In this document: positions 32,339 through 42,365 of the stretch, piece by piece
How positions within the stretch are numbered: the first letter of the stretch is position 1
Layout of the letters: each line of letters opens with the position of its first letter
NCBI GenBank assembly: GCA_949128115.1
Contig: OX421962.1
Coordinates: forward strand, 43,361,745-43,425,744
DNA length: 64,000 nucleotides
Source: Anaspis maculata
Taxonomy: Eukaryota > Arthropoda > Insecta > Coleoptera > Scraptiidae
Direction of reading: 5' to 3'
Notes under the pieces: generated by a model
What the model was told of the DNA's origin: nothing
What the model saw: only the letters and a program-made list of their open reading frames with translations
The model's database searches: none
Made by a program: the position numbers and the translations under genes

Positions 32339-35300
32339 ATGAGGGAGGAAACAAGTCAAGTTCTTTGTAAAATTGGTGAATGTCAAAAAGCTAAATCCTT
32401 ATCAGCTCTCCGTGTGGTTTTTTGGAATTGTCACGGTTTATCTAATCTTGAATCTTTTTGTGGCTGTCTTGGCCAATTCGATATCTTGTGTATAAGTGAG
32501 ACTTGGCTGGCTGAAGATGTCTGCGTGGCGCCCCCTTACCTCCAGCACTTTTCGGTTGTTTCTTCTCCGGCAATCAGAGATCATTCACGGGGAAGGGCCA
32601 GTGGCGGCCTGCTGTCGTTTTTTCCCAGACACTTCTCACAACTTGTTAAAATAATCGACATATCACCGCATTGGATTGTCTGTAGGCTTGCGTTGAGAAA
32701 TTTTAATATTTTGCTATGTTCAGTTTATTTCAGGCCGTCACTTGATATCACTAATATGTTGGAACTTTTTCAGATCTGTTTGGATGACCTGAAATTAATG
32801 TATCCTGATGACATGTTGGTGGTAGGGGGTGATTTCAACTGCAGGTTGGGTGAGCTGGGTAACTTTCCCTTGGAGGCCTTGGAGGATTGCAACCTGTATC
32901 AAGACAGAAGTTCCAGGGACAGGATCATTAACGAGCGGGGACGTTCTTTACTTGAGTTCATGAGTGAAAACGCGTTGATTCTCATTAACGGCAGATCCAA
33001 GAGTGACGAACTGGGAGAGTTCACGTTTTGCGGTCCATCAGGTAGTAGCAGTATAGATTACGTCTGGGGTTCAGTTCTTGACTTGCATAGAGTGAATGAT
33101 TTCCTTGTTATGAACGATGTAGTTGAATCTGACCATTTTCCCATCAGACTAGAATTACAAATTTCGTTTCATTGGTGCACGGATCGATCCTCACCGAAAG
33201 GCAGGACTAGCCGCACAGTGCGTCTGAGATGGAGGAATGAGTTAGGTACGGAGTTTAAGGTTGAAATGCAACATTCACCAAACGTAGCTAGGGGTGGCTC
33301 TGCTCAAGAAATGTATGACAATTTATGCCGAACAATAACTGAAATTGGGAAAAAAGTTGGTCTCGTGAAATATGTCTCGGATGGTAAAAAAGCAGTTAGC
33401 CCAAAGAAATGGTTCGACCGGGATTGCGTTTCAGCTAGGAGAGAACTTAAGACAAAGTTAAATATTTGTAAACATAACCATTTTTCGCAAGTCTTTGTAA
33501 ACAAATACCTCACAGCAAAAAAGCAATACAACAGATTACTAAAATTCAAAAAGTCTGAATTTGAGAAACTACACATCGAAGCCTTAAGCAATGTTAGGAA
33601 CTCGGCACTTTTCTGGAAAACTCTTAGATCGTTCCGTGGAACAACCTGTAATAAGGACATAATACCTCTCGAGACCTGGGAAGAGTTTTACCAATCGATT
33701 TACATTTCGGAAACACGTATTTCCTCAAACACTTTTTTTTACGACGCAGGCTGTCAGATCTTGGATATCCCGATCACGACTGATGAACTTCTCTGCGCAC
33801 TTTGTAAATCTAAATCTGGAAAGGCACCGGGTATTGACGGGGTCACTTACGAGTTTTTTGGAGGGTGTCCTCAGAATTGGCTGCTTTACATGCAGGGGTT
33901 GTTCAATCGCATTCTAATTGAGGAAGAGTTGCCAAGCCAGTGGAGTGAGGTCATTCTGACGATGCTTCATAAAAAGGGACCCATCGTAGATCCGTCGAAT
34001 TATAGAGGGATAGCATTAGTGAACTGTTGTACGAAGCTTTTTACACAGATATTACTGCAGCGATTAATTCAGTGGGATGAGAAAACATGTACGATACCTG
34101 AATGTCAATCTGGCTTCAGAAGAGGTAGAGGCTGTATGGACAATATATTTGTGCTGAATTCTATAATCCAGATCCATTTAAGGCTGAGGGGACGACGTGT
34201 TTACGCAGCTTTTATCGATTTCAGACGCGCCTTCGATTCTGTTAAGCATACGTTGTTATGGCAGAAGCTCTATCATTTGGGGATCAGTGCTAAGTTTATT
34301 AGGTTGATGAAGGGTCTGTATGAGAGTGCTACTATGAGAGTGAGAGTCGGCTCGGAGTTTACGCGAAAGTTTGAGGTTGAGTCGGGAGTTTTGCAGGGAG
34401 AATCTCTTAGCCCGTATCTATTTGCGCTGTTTTTATCTGATATCGACGTATATTTTCGCGAGGCTGGTTCGGTGGGACTTAATATTGACAATAAAGTGGA
34501 TGTCTGCGTGCTCCTGTACGCAGATGACTTTGTTATTCTGGGAGAGTCTCCAATTGACTTGGCGCGGAAGCTATCAGTTCTTGAGAAGTACTGCTTGGTC
34601 AATGATTTAGCTGTAAACACGGAAAAATCAAAGATCGTTTGTTTCAGTAAAAGCCCTGCTAGTTCAACAAGTGGGATGAACTTTTTTTACGACAAACAAC
34701 AGATCTCGGTGGTGAAAAAGTATACGTACCTGGGAATATCTTTCACCTCTTCATCAGTGTTTCTTCAGGCGGCGAAAGAGTCGGTGGCTAGAGCCAAGAT
34801 TGCGAGCGGGGCGGTATTGTCATTGATGTCTCGAACTGGGTTAATTTGTTGGGAGTCTCGCATGAAACTTTATGATTCCGTTATTGTCAATTCACTGTCC
34901 CACTGCATTGCTGTGTATGGAGTCCGATATACCGACCTTCTCGAGCGAGTTCAAGTTTGTTTTTTCAAGCGACTATATGCTTTGGCAAAAAACACACCAG
35001 ATTATGCTGTGAGGTTAGAGATGGGGGTTCCGGATTTAGCACTCTTTACTTTCAGGGCATGCTTAAGCTGGTTGGAGAAACTCTTTCTGATGGACTCGAG
35101 CCGTTTTCCAGTGATATGTTTTAAGCGTTTGGTACAACTTGATTTGGAGGAAGCTAAATACAGTTGGGCTACTCAGATGAAGCTGCTCTTCCGGTCCGTT
35201 GGTTTTGGTGATTTGTGGCCGCGTCTAAACTTGCAAAGCTTGATGAGACACAGGGAGGAGATTCTTGCTCGTTATGCGGAACGTCTTCATCACAATGATC

Positions 35301-35710
35301 TGAATAGGGTGCAATCCTCCAATTTCTCCACATTGTACAGTTCTTTCGCCTACAGTTCTGGCTGCCCACCATACCTGCGGTTGGATTTGCCTATTCGTGC
35401 CACTAAGGTAATAGCCCAGTTGAGGCTAGGAAGTGATCGGTACTTGAAATTTACGTGGAAGGGGTCATGCTATCGAATATTAACCGAAGAACTGTGTTCT
35501 GTTTGTAATTTGAACAAAAAAGAAACCTTAGATCACCTTCTTTTTGAGTGTCCAATTTACAGACCTTTGAGATCACATTACATAAGCAATATTGACAATC
35601 TGGCGGTGCTTCTACGTTTCATTGAGAATAATGATAAGAGTGATATCATGAAAATTGTTAATTTCATTGTGGGAATGCTCAAGTTAAGAGCATTCAGTAG
35701 GAATGAGTAA
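32339..35710 (+). CDS. LINE ORF2: endonuclease and reverse transcriptase
   Basis: 1123 residues; it nicks target DNA and copies the element RNA there (target-primed reverse transcription) in the nucleus. An apurinic-type endonuclease (exonuclease-endonuclease-phosphatase fold) occupies about residues 24-270, with N30 (WNCHG), E54 (ISETW), D165/N167 (GGDFNCR), D240 (IDYVW) and D265/H266 (SDH). The reverse transcriptase spans about 490-780: KAPGIDGVTYE, NYRGIALVNC, D627 (AFIDFRRAFDS), LQGESLSPYLF and Y727-A-D729-D730. A CX2CX9HX4C finger (C1053, C1056, H1066, C1071) lies near the end. There is no RNase H domain. All catalytic residues expected are present and the frame is unbroken. The start is the first ATG after the ORF1 stop; entry by readthrough is also possible. 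Confidence 0.93.
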   Translation: MREETSQVLCKIGECQKAKSLSALRVVFWNCHGLSNLESFCGCLGQFDILCISETWLAEDVCVAPPYLQHFSVVSSPAIRDHSRGRASGGLLSFFPRHFSQLVKIIDISPHWIVCRLALRNFNILLCSVYFRPSLDITNMLELFQICLDDLKLMYPDDMLVVGGDFNCRLGELGNFPLEALEDCNLYQDRSSRDRIINERGRSLLEFMSENALILINGRSKSDELGEFTFCGPSGSSSIDYVWGSVLDLHRVNDFLVMNDVVESDHFPIRLELQISFHWCTDRSSPKGRTSRTVRLRWRNELGTEFKVEMQHSPNVARGGSAQEMYDNLCRTITEIGKKVGLVKYVSDGKKAVSPKKWFDRDCVSARRELKTKLNICKHNHFSQVFVNKYLTAKKQYNRLLKFKKSEFEKLHIEALSNVRNSALFWKTLRSFRGTTCNKDIIPLETWEEFYQSIYISETRISSNTFFYDAGCQILDIPITTDELLCALCKSKSGKAPGIDGVTYEFFGGCPQNWLLYMQGLFNRILIEEELPSQWSEVILTMLHKKGPIVDPSNYRGIALVNCCTKLFTQILLQRLIQWDEKTCTIPECQSGFRRGRGCMDNIFVLNSIIQIHLRLRGRRVYAAFIDFRRAFDSVKHTLLWQKLYHLGISAKFIRLMKGLYESATMRVRVGSEFTRKFEVESGVLQGESLSPYLFALFLSDIDVYFREAGSVGLNIDNKVDVCVLLYADDFVILGESPIDLARKLSVLEKYCLVNDLAVNTEKSKIVCFSKSPASSTSGMNFFYDKQQISVVKKYTYLGISFTSSSVFLQAAKESVARAKIASGAVLSLMSRTGLICWESRMKLYDSVIVNSLSHCIAVYGVRYTDLLERVQVCFFKRLYALAKNTPDYAVRLEMGVPDLALFTFRACLSWLEKLFLMDSSRFPVICFKRLVQLDLEEAKYSWATQMKLLFRSVGFGDLWPRLNLQSLMRHREEILARYAERLHHNDLNRVQSSNFSTLYSSFAYSSGCPPYLRLDLPIRATKVIAQLRLGSDRYLKFTWKGSCYRILTEELCSVCNLNKKETLDHLLFECPIYRPLRSHYISNIDNLAVLLRFIENNDKSDIMKIVNFIVGMLKLRAFSRNE

Positions 35711-35893
35711 TCAGTCTTTTTACATCCTTTTTTATTTATTTTTTTTCCTCTATGCCATACTGCACTATTGTAATATTTTTAGTTATTTTACCTAATTTTA
35801 TTGAATTATTCGATTTTTGTTCTACTCCCTTGTTCATAGTGTTACCACTGAAAGAACAATAAACAGTATTATTTATTATTATTATTTATTTTT
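35711..35893 (+). other. LINE 3' UTR and A/T-repeat tail
   Basis: T-rich 3' UTR, an AATAAA signal near 35858, then ATTATTTATTATTATT-like repeats reaching the 7-bp duplication. A simple-repeat tail in place of a long poly(A) is seen in several LINE clades. Confidence 0.75.
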
Positions 35894-35900
35894 TATTTCG

Positions 35901-36371
35901 AGCTCCTTAGCGTGGTTTTTGGTCATAACCCATAACTCGCAGCCATATAGCACGGTGGGTTTTATTACCGTTTCATATATTTTCAGTTTGGCGTTTCGGG
36001 ACACTGCTTTGGACTTGAAAATCTTGAGGAGAGCACCGGCACTTTTATTGCCTTTAGCAAGTCTTTCCCGAAGCTCAACTTTTTCGTCACTGCCGTTCGT
36101 TAAAGTGACTCCAAGATAACAAAAGGCTGGAACTTTTTCGATGACATATTATTCGCCGCTTGTTGTTGGGATGATCAAGGGATCCTGGACAGTAGCTGTT
36201 CTATCATTGCTCTTCATCACCATATACTTTGTCTTATTTTCATTTATTTTCAGTCCAGTTTCCTTTGCAGCTTTCTCTATCCGTTTAAACACGCTGATGA
36301 GCTCTACTTTTATTCTTGTTACTATCACAATATCATCTGCGTACGTCAGGATTTGATGTCTGTGATGGGAC
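35901..36371 (-). pseudogene. Truncated LINE, reverse transcriptase part (RTE/jockey-like)
   Basis: The minus frame reads HQILTYADDIVIV, KAAKETGLKINENKTKYMVM, then FCYLGVTLTNGSDEKVELRE, LKIYETVIKPTVLYGCELWV and MTKNHAKELEI at the insertion junction. It starts just before the YADD box and so lacks the endonuclease and most of the reverse transcriptase: a normal 5' truncation on insertion. It continues at 30530 downwards on the far side of the intact LINE. Apart from the insertion the reading frame is open, with perhaps one frameshift near 36140. Confidence 0.8.
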
Positions 36372-36381
36372 ATGTTTCCAT
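36372..36381. repeat. 10-bp target duplication, right copy
   Basis: ATGTTTCCAT, identical to 30060-30069, marks the 5' junction of the truncated minus-strand LINE. Confidence 0.85.
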
Positions 36382-36700
36382 GTAGAGGGAAAAACAGAGT
36401 TCTCGATGCCGAAATTGATAATATGGGTGATGTATGGTAATAGAAATGGGACGCAAAGATGGATGGTGCGAATATTGATACCGTCGGCTCCTGTCGCTTT
36501 ACTCTTGATAGATTAGATAATCTTGAGAACTTCAGTTTCACTAACTCGAGTAAACTGAAGGTCCGATCTCACGCGTTCTTTGACATTTAAATTGTAGAAC
36601 TTTGTTGTTGATTCATCAGTGGTAAGGGACAGTGCAGGGTTGATCAGGTATAGTTGTTGATGTCGTCAACATCTGCCAAGTTATCAGAAGAACGGGCCAT
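36382..36700 (-). pseudogene. Old LINE reverse transcriptase, N-terminal piece
   Basis: Minus-strand reading gives DNLADVDDINNYT, NPALSLTTDESTTKFYNLNV, SETEVLKII, a stop, SIKSKATGADGINIRTIHL and FGIENSVFPSTWKH. These are the stretch leading into reverse transcriptase motif 1 (SKATGADGI) of jockey/CR1-type LINEs. The reading continues at 30059 downwards (LLILPLPKSSKP) once the inserted elements are taken out. There are one stop and one frameshift. The 5' end near 36700 may be a truncation; no endonuclease domain is visible beyond it. Confidence 0.7.
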
Positions 36701-36800
36701 TATATTGAATATTGAAGCTTTTTCAGTATCTCAGGCGAATCCTACCTGTGACAGCTTGTGACTATCATGTTGTTTTGTATGGATCTGTAAAACAAACATA

Positions 36801-37210
36801 CAGGGTGTCTCAAAACTCGCACCCCAGAGAAAATGAGGCAAGACTAGACGGCAATAAAAAATTTACCTCAAATGGTATTCGAGAAAAGACAAAGTTAAGT
36901 TAACCAATCAGAGACCTAAACCTTTAAGGTGTGTTACCTCAACTTTGAGTTGCTAGGTTCCCTTTCAATTACAGTGAGGCAAACATTTATTGCAAAATGA
37001 CAGGCAGCTGGTATTACTTTCGAAACTTATAAGCAACCGGTTAAATTTTGCAAATTTACCTCGAATTGACCCTCCGGGATTGGTGAATTCAAAAGACTCA
37101 TGACTCCTTTATGCAAGCAGCCATACATTTTTTTCTTCCGTTTTCTGGGAGCCTATTGTTGTCGGCACATGTCAGTGTTCCCTGGGGCGCGAGTTTTGAG
37201 ACAGCCTGTA
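36801..37210. mobile_element. Tc1/mariner-type MITE, TA target site
   Basis: The ends CAGGGTGTCTCAAAACTCGC and GCGAGTTTTGAGACAGCCTG are 20-bp inverted repeats with one mismatch; TA flanks both sides (36799-36800 and 37209-37210 or 37211-37212). The interior shows no transposase. Confidence 0.85.
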
Positions 37211-37212
37211 TA

Positions 37213-37860
37213 TTCTAAGCGGCGCGCGGCGTCCACTAATCATTAATTTGATTACTTATTAACTTGAAATTTTCAGGAAATAATGTTTTTAACCCCAAAT
37301 CTATCTTCACTGCACAAAAATACTAAGTAACTGGTTTCGCTAGAATGTACGACAATAATTAAAAGTCCAAGTGGCATTCGCCTGGAAACTGGAGGAGGAG
37401 ACAATGCCCGCCCCGGCCCGGAAGAACAACTTGTGATTGTGTTAAATTCCACTATTCAAGTTAGGAACTCAAAACACCGTATATTTTATACATACGGCGC
37501 GTTAAAGTTAATTTGCATTTCCGTAAACCCGTAAACACAAAGCATGTAGCATGATTGTGATCTCATGTGTAAAGTGTGCACCACTATGTATGACGCGGGT
37601 CAGTTCAGGATCGCTTAGGAAAACTTCAAACAGGAACAATGGCATTGGAAACAGCAGCCCGGTGTATGGTTACGGTGCTGTTGCAATGTGCCATCATTAA
37701 CTCACTGGAAATTGTCACACTTGGCCGGAAAATAATTAGTTCTGCAGACCTTAACTGTAAGCAACACAAATAAACAGACATCAAAGGGTTTCAGTTCCAT
37801 ATGGTCTGAAATATACCTACATGAAATAAGAATTGCACGAACATACACGGCCTAATTTTG
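37213..37860. other. No feature recognised
   Basis: Non-coding DNA between the mariner-type MITE and the large foldback. No supportable frame. Confidence 0.4.
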
Positions 37861-38706
37861 AAATAAATATAACTAATATTAAAAAGGCAGCATACACTTA
37901 TAGTACAGGAAAAATAGTAAAAAAATCGGCAAAACTTCGGAAAAGATATGGACGTCTTGAGAATTTGATAATCTGTTCAGAATTGAATGCTCTACTAAAA
38001 CATATCCAAAATCGCCAAAAATCGCACCTGGGAGTTTTGAGTTATTGGAGGGAGGGGGGGGTGGTGGAAAATTTCAACTTGAAATGGATGGAATGAACGC
38101 CAACTTGAACCCGTCAATCCATTGGAATAATTAATTGATCGTAATTAGACGCATTTCATCCCGTTGATATCATTTTGGTACAAAAAGTGTCGATCATTGT
38201 TGAAGGGGGCTCGTGGGAATGCGAAGCCCGGCTAGATGGTTCTTTTTCCTTTCTGCGCCACATTGAACTGATCACGACAAATTTGGCATCTTTTCCGACT
38301 AAACTCAATCTCCTGAAATTGAATCCGATGTGTAAATTGAGATGACAACAAGTTCGAACAAAACTTGAAAAAACTTGTTTTTTCTTTGACAATTTTGACG
38401 ATTTTTTTCTTCACTGTTAGAGATGTTCATCTTTGAAAGTATTCCAGAGGCCATTAGATTGAAGAGTGTTCTCCACGAGAATCATCCACTAGATGTATAA
38501 TTTTGTTTCTTGAGTTTAAAAAATCGATTTGAACCTGATTTGACAAGGCGCGTCGTCTACTACTAACCAGAACACTACAGCTTGAAGCACCTTCAAGTGA
38601 AAAAAGCTCAAATCATTGAAGAAATAACAACAACTAGTCTCTGAAAATTCGAGGATCTGTGCAGAATTGAATTCCCTATAGCATAAACAAAATCGCCATG
38701 AATCGC

Positions 38707-38714
38707 ACTGCAGG
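38707..38714. repeat. 8-bp hAT target duplication, left copy
   Basis: ACTGCAGG; identical to 40631-40638. Confidence 0.9.
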
Positions 38715-40630
38715 TAGTGTTGCCGTCTAGACAAGACAATTTTGAAATAATCTTGAAATATCAAGATTATTTCAAAATTTCAAGACAAGACTCCAACTCT
38801 TGATGGAAATTTTTCAAGAGTCTAGATAGACTCTTGAAATTAAATTACTAAAAAACCCTTTCTTTCAAGAAAAATACGTGACAGAAATATTAACATCTTT
38901 TAGTAAGAAAAACAGAGAAACTGTGAGGAGCAAGGAGCACCCTTCGAATAGGGACTGGGCTTCAATACAATATTCTACGGTATAATTAAGTTCAAATTTC
39001 AAAACAAAGATCTACTTTTATTGGCACTGAAATTTATCATTGGTGTGAATGCTGAAAGAAAAGATTGCCACTGCCACCCCCGACCTGTTAGTACACGTGT
39101 TTCTACAATGGGGTCTTATATAAAATCGTATCTGGTGATTTGGCCGTAGGTTGATGCCTGAATAAATATAGTCAACTACTGTTCATTTAAAAAAGTACTC
39201 AAAAAATCTGGCAGCGGAAAAGGATATAGAAATTCAACTCACCGCAGTCCATCGGCTCGAATCGAATAAATAAACAAGCCAAGAACAATACCAGGTTGCC
39301 ATGAACGTCAAGAAACAGTCAACGAAAGAGTCATAGTCAAGAAAAAGTTAAACAATAAACTCCAATATTATTTTGCTGTTTGGTGTTCGAAACATTGCTG
39401 CTGGACAAAGAAATGTAAATAATTGGGTTCAAGCGGGACCCAGAGTTCCCAGATGTCGTGGTGCAGACGTGGTCCAATATTTTTGTCGAAAATATACCGA
39501 TTATTTGCAGACCTGTGCCAGGTTCCCGCTTGTGTCAACCTGACGCGGCAAAAAGACTAACTTCACTCAAGTTGTAGGAAGAACACCAGCCTGATCGGTA
39601 TTTTGCCTTGGTACATTGGAAGAATATCTGACTGCAGCATGTTGTCTGAATCATTCTCCTTTTATTGGCAAGAAACACTTTGTTCCGCAGCTATTGACCA
39701 AAAACTCCATCGAGCTACCTAATTTCTTAGGAGTTGCGATCTGAGAAGGCGCAGATATTTTTTGGAAAAGTAGAAATGGAGACGTTGGAGCAGTCCTTGA
39801 AAAAAAAAACACTCGGACGAAACTTTCGCATAAGAACCGGAAAAAACAGTAGAGACATACAGAGTCTGGAGGAGATGTCATGTGAATATATGTATAATCA
39901 CAAGACATTATTATAATAATTCGACATGGCATCTTTCTGGCAACGCTTCCCCGTTCTCTGATGCAAAATTAATAAATTCATAGTGAACTGCCACCACAAA
40001 CCGAAAATCAAATTGTCTTCTGATACACATATAAAATTCACAATATACAGAGAGATGCTTCTATGTGTTGTTTTGCTTTTCTTAATCTTCAAAATATTCA
40101 TGGACTGTAGACTACCTATCAGACACAGCATAGCAACAACGGTCGATGCATAATGACATGATGGCCTGCCCAGTGCGCAAGCGCAAAACAGGTTTATTGC
40201 TTCATTATTCTCCCAATTTGAACTCCCAAATTCCCAGATTTTTTCCTGAAAAAAGTAGACTTTGATTTCAACAAATAGAAGAAAAATAGCATGAGAACCC
40301 TTTGCAATCATTTTCATTTCAAATAAATATAGTTTTGAATAGCATTTTGTCAAACCGTTTACCCTATTTTATGTTGTCAATAAACTCTGTAAGAAATCTC
40401 CAATCTAATCACACAATAAGTAGAAAATAAAAACCATCAGCGGAGAGGAATATAACAGATTTTTTTTAAATTTTTCCTTTTCAAGAGTCTAATCAAGACA
40501 CTTGATCTTGACAGCCCAACTCTTGTCTTGTCGAGAAATTTCAAGACAAGAGTTTCTAGAGGTCTTGTCTAAGTCTTGACGCCTTTTCAAGACAAGAGTC
40601 TAGAAAGTCTAACTCTAGACGGCAACACTA
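38715..40630. mobile_element. hAT-type transposon, perfect 8-bp TSD and 17-bp TIR
   Basis: It starts TAGTGTTGCCGTCTAGA and ends TCTAGACGGCAACACTA, a perfect 17-bp inverted repeat, with ACTGCAGG on both sides. Subterminal regions are packed with CAAGAC/GTCTTG and TCTAGA words (38730-38830, 40490-40620), probable transposase binding sites. The 1.9-kb element has frames up to 151 codons (39898-40353, minus) with no recognised hAT transposase or BED finger, so it is probably non-autonomous. Confidence 0.92.
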
Positions 40631-40828
40631 ACTGCAGGGCTTTGAGTTATTTGAGGGGAGAGGTAACAGTTCATAGAGAGTATGAATCTTGCCAAAATGT
40701 TATCCTTGAAATCCAAAATGAATCCAATTCTGCACAAATCCTCAAATTTTTGAACATAAGTTATTATTTTTCCAATAGTTTGAGCTACTTGCATTTAAAG
40801 GTGCATGTTGTAGTGTTCTGGTCAGTAG

Positions 40829-41630
40829 TAGTACGGTGGTTAAGCGCCAAAAAAAGCTCGAACTATGCATTTTGAGCTTAAGCAATGCGCTTTTGCAAAT
40901 CCTCAAATTTTCAGATAGATATGAAAATTTTGCTTCCAAAGCTATCCAAACGCTCCCTACCTGAGCCCTGCGAACTGACGCTCAGTAGGCGTGAAAAAAA
41001 ATTCGACCGCTGGAGAAAAAATTTTTTACCAGGCCTTCACGCTCGTGTCGAGTTTCATGCACATGCATTATCGTTACAAAAGAGTTCAAGTTATTGATCC
41101 ATGACCAAATTATCAATCATATCGATTGGTGACAGCCAAGAAACTACTGTTAAATGAGGTGCTTGAAAATGGTCACTTCTTGGCGTGCGATTCTTTGCAT
41201 GGTGGTCTCACAAACATTTTGACTCGGTGAATGGAATCAGAGAATGCCGTTTACTCCAAAATGACACCACACTTGGCAGTTTATTCGTTGTGGGGATGAA
41301 GAATTGAGAAAAACTGTTTTTTTCGATCTGTCATAAGAATTAGTTTTTATCAGTGTGAAGAACTATTTGGACATGGTAACAATTGTTGTCAATGTACAAT
41401 TGTACAGGTTAGAGTCGTTTGATGGCCTTCCAGTAGGAATTACGTGGTGGTATGGTGATTTGGTGGGAAGCCTCGCACCTTCAACTTTCAAGGGCCCCCC
41501 AGACCCCCCCGCATCGAGTGCACCGATGTCTCCAACTCTTGAAATTAAAGTTGAGGGACCCCCAATCAAACCCCAAAAGCGCATTGCTTAAGCTCAAAAT
41601 GCATAGTTAGAACGCTTAACCACCGGACTA
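40829..41630. mobile_element. Foldback element, copy 2 (one arm deleted)
   Basis: Same termini as 8906-10733 (TAGTACGGTGGTTAAGCG and CGCTTAACCACCGGACTA), flanked by TAG on both sides (40826-40828, 41631-41633), again three bases. It keeps the first 65 or so bases of one arm and nearly all the other arm; the remaining palindrome half is deleted, giving 802 bp against 1828. Confidence 0.85.
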
Positions 41631-41998
41631 TAGTAGATGAGGCGCCGAATCGTATTTGCTTCCAATGGATTGACTAGCTTCATCCGCTCCATTTTGAGTT
41701 GCAATATTCTCCCCCCCCCCCTCCATGAATAACTCAAAACCCCCGAGTGCGATTTTTGGCGATTTGGGGTATGTTGTAGAGCACTTAATTCTAAACAGAA
41801 TATCAAATTTTTAGAACGTCCATATTTTTTCCGAGGTTGAAATCTATCTTTCTTGCACATACTTTTATGACTTGTGTAACGGATAAAAATAACACGATGC
41901 ACAACATTGTGAACATGAGAGGACTCAACTCCAAATATTATACTTTTTTTGAGAAAACGACGATGCACTAACGGCATTAAACAAGGTGAACCGTTAAG

Positions 41999-42011
41999 AG
42001 ATTCAACCGGA
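41999..42011. repeat. 13-bp SINE target duplication, left copy
   Basis: AGATTCAACCGGA, identical to 42353-42365. Confidence 0.9.
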
Positions 42012-42352
42012 GGAGCTTGTGGTGTGGTTAGTTAGCGCGTTCGACTGCCACTCCAGAGGTCGCGGGTTCGATCTCCGCCGGGGACGGATTTTCGGCCTCG
42101 AAAAACAAGCTCCTTGGTTTAGTTGGAATGCTTGCTAAATGCAAGACGCGCCGTGTGTCGCATAGCACGTAAAATACGAACGATGGTGCCGACCCCATGC
42201 GATGTTGGTGGTCGTTAAAAATCCCTACCCTGTGTTGGAACACACAGGGGTTCGGCAAAATTTCCGGTATAGTGAAGGAAAGCATTCACCGGCGTCGGTG
42301 TTAGGCCTCGTTGCGGAAATAGGCCGACGTTAAATAAACGAATGAAAAAAAA
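42012..42352 (+). mobile_element. Intact tRNA-derived SINE, 341 bp
   Basis: The 5' part is tRNA-like: GTGGTTAGTTAGCGCG (A-box region), an anticodon-arm-like segment, and GCGGGTTCGATCTCC (B box, one base longer than consensus). An unrelated body follows and the 3' end is AATAAACGAATG plus a run of A. Perfect 13-bp duplications on both sides show a typical LINE-mediated insertion of recent age. It would be transcribed by RNA polymerase III from the internal boxes; no protein is encoded, and the minus-strand frame across it is a shadow. Confidence 0.92.
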
Positions 42353-42365
42353 AGATTCAACCGGA

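Larger units (their letters stand above)
30531..35893 (+). mobile_element. Structurally intact non-LTR retrotransposon (LINE), 5363 bp
   Basis: It is bounded by a 7-bp duplication, with a 365-base 5' UTR, ORF1 (30896-32314), ORF2 (32339-35710), and a 183-base 3' UTR with AATAAA (about 35858) and an ATTATT-rich tail. Both ORFs are open without frameshift, and the empty site can be read exactly in the host LINE. These facts point to a recent insertion that may still be competent. The clade is uncertain; the endonuclease type, zinc-knuckle ORF1 and C-terminal CCHC suit the I/jockey/CR1 side of the LINE tree. Confidence 0.9.
37900..41850. repeat. Large foldback, arms split by two transposons
   Basis: The segment 37905-38130 is inverted at about 41650-41850 (GGATGAA..GTCAATCCATTGGA, AATCGCCAAAAATCGCAC). 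An inner pair, 38530-38680 and 40715-40830, is also inverted (NSAQILEF and NSAQILKF in translation). A third, direct copy of the AATCGCCA..TCGCAC box lies at the centre (38690-38706). A hAT element (38715-40630) fills the centre and a foldback copy (40829-41630) sits in the right arm; the remaining host repeat is about 1.2 kb. Confidence 0.65.

Noticed and set aside
36149..36541. 130-codon minus frame taken as one protein
   Set aside because: It is chimeric: the part above 36381 belongs to the old LINE in a shifted frame and the part below to the truncated LINE.
39898..40353. 151-codon minus frame in the hAT element as its transposase
   Set aside because: No BED finger, no DDE or hAT dimerisation-like motif is visible.
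42001..42090. Functional tRNA gene
   Set aside because: A and B boxes are present but the arms do not form a full cloverleaf, the body continues to an A-rich tail, and the unit has LINE-type target duplications, so it is a SINE.
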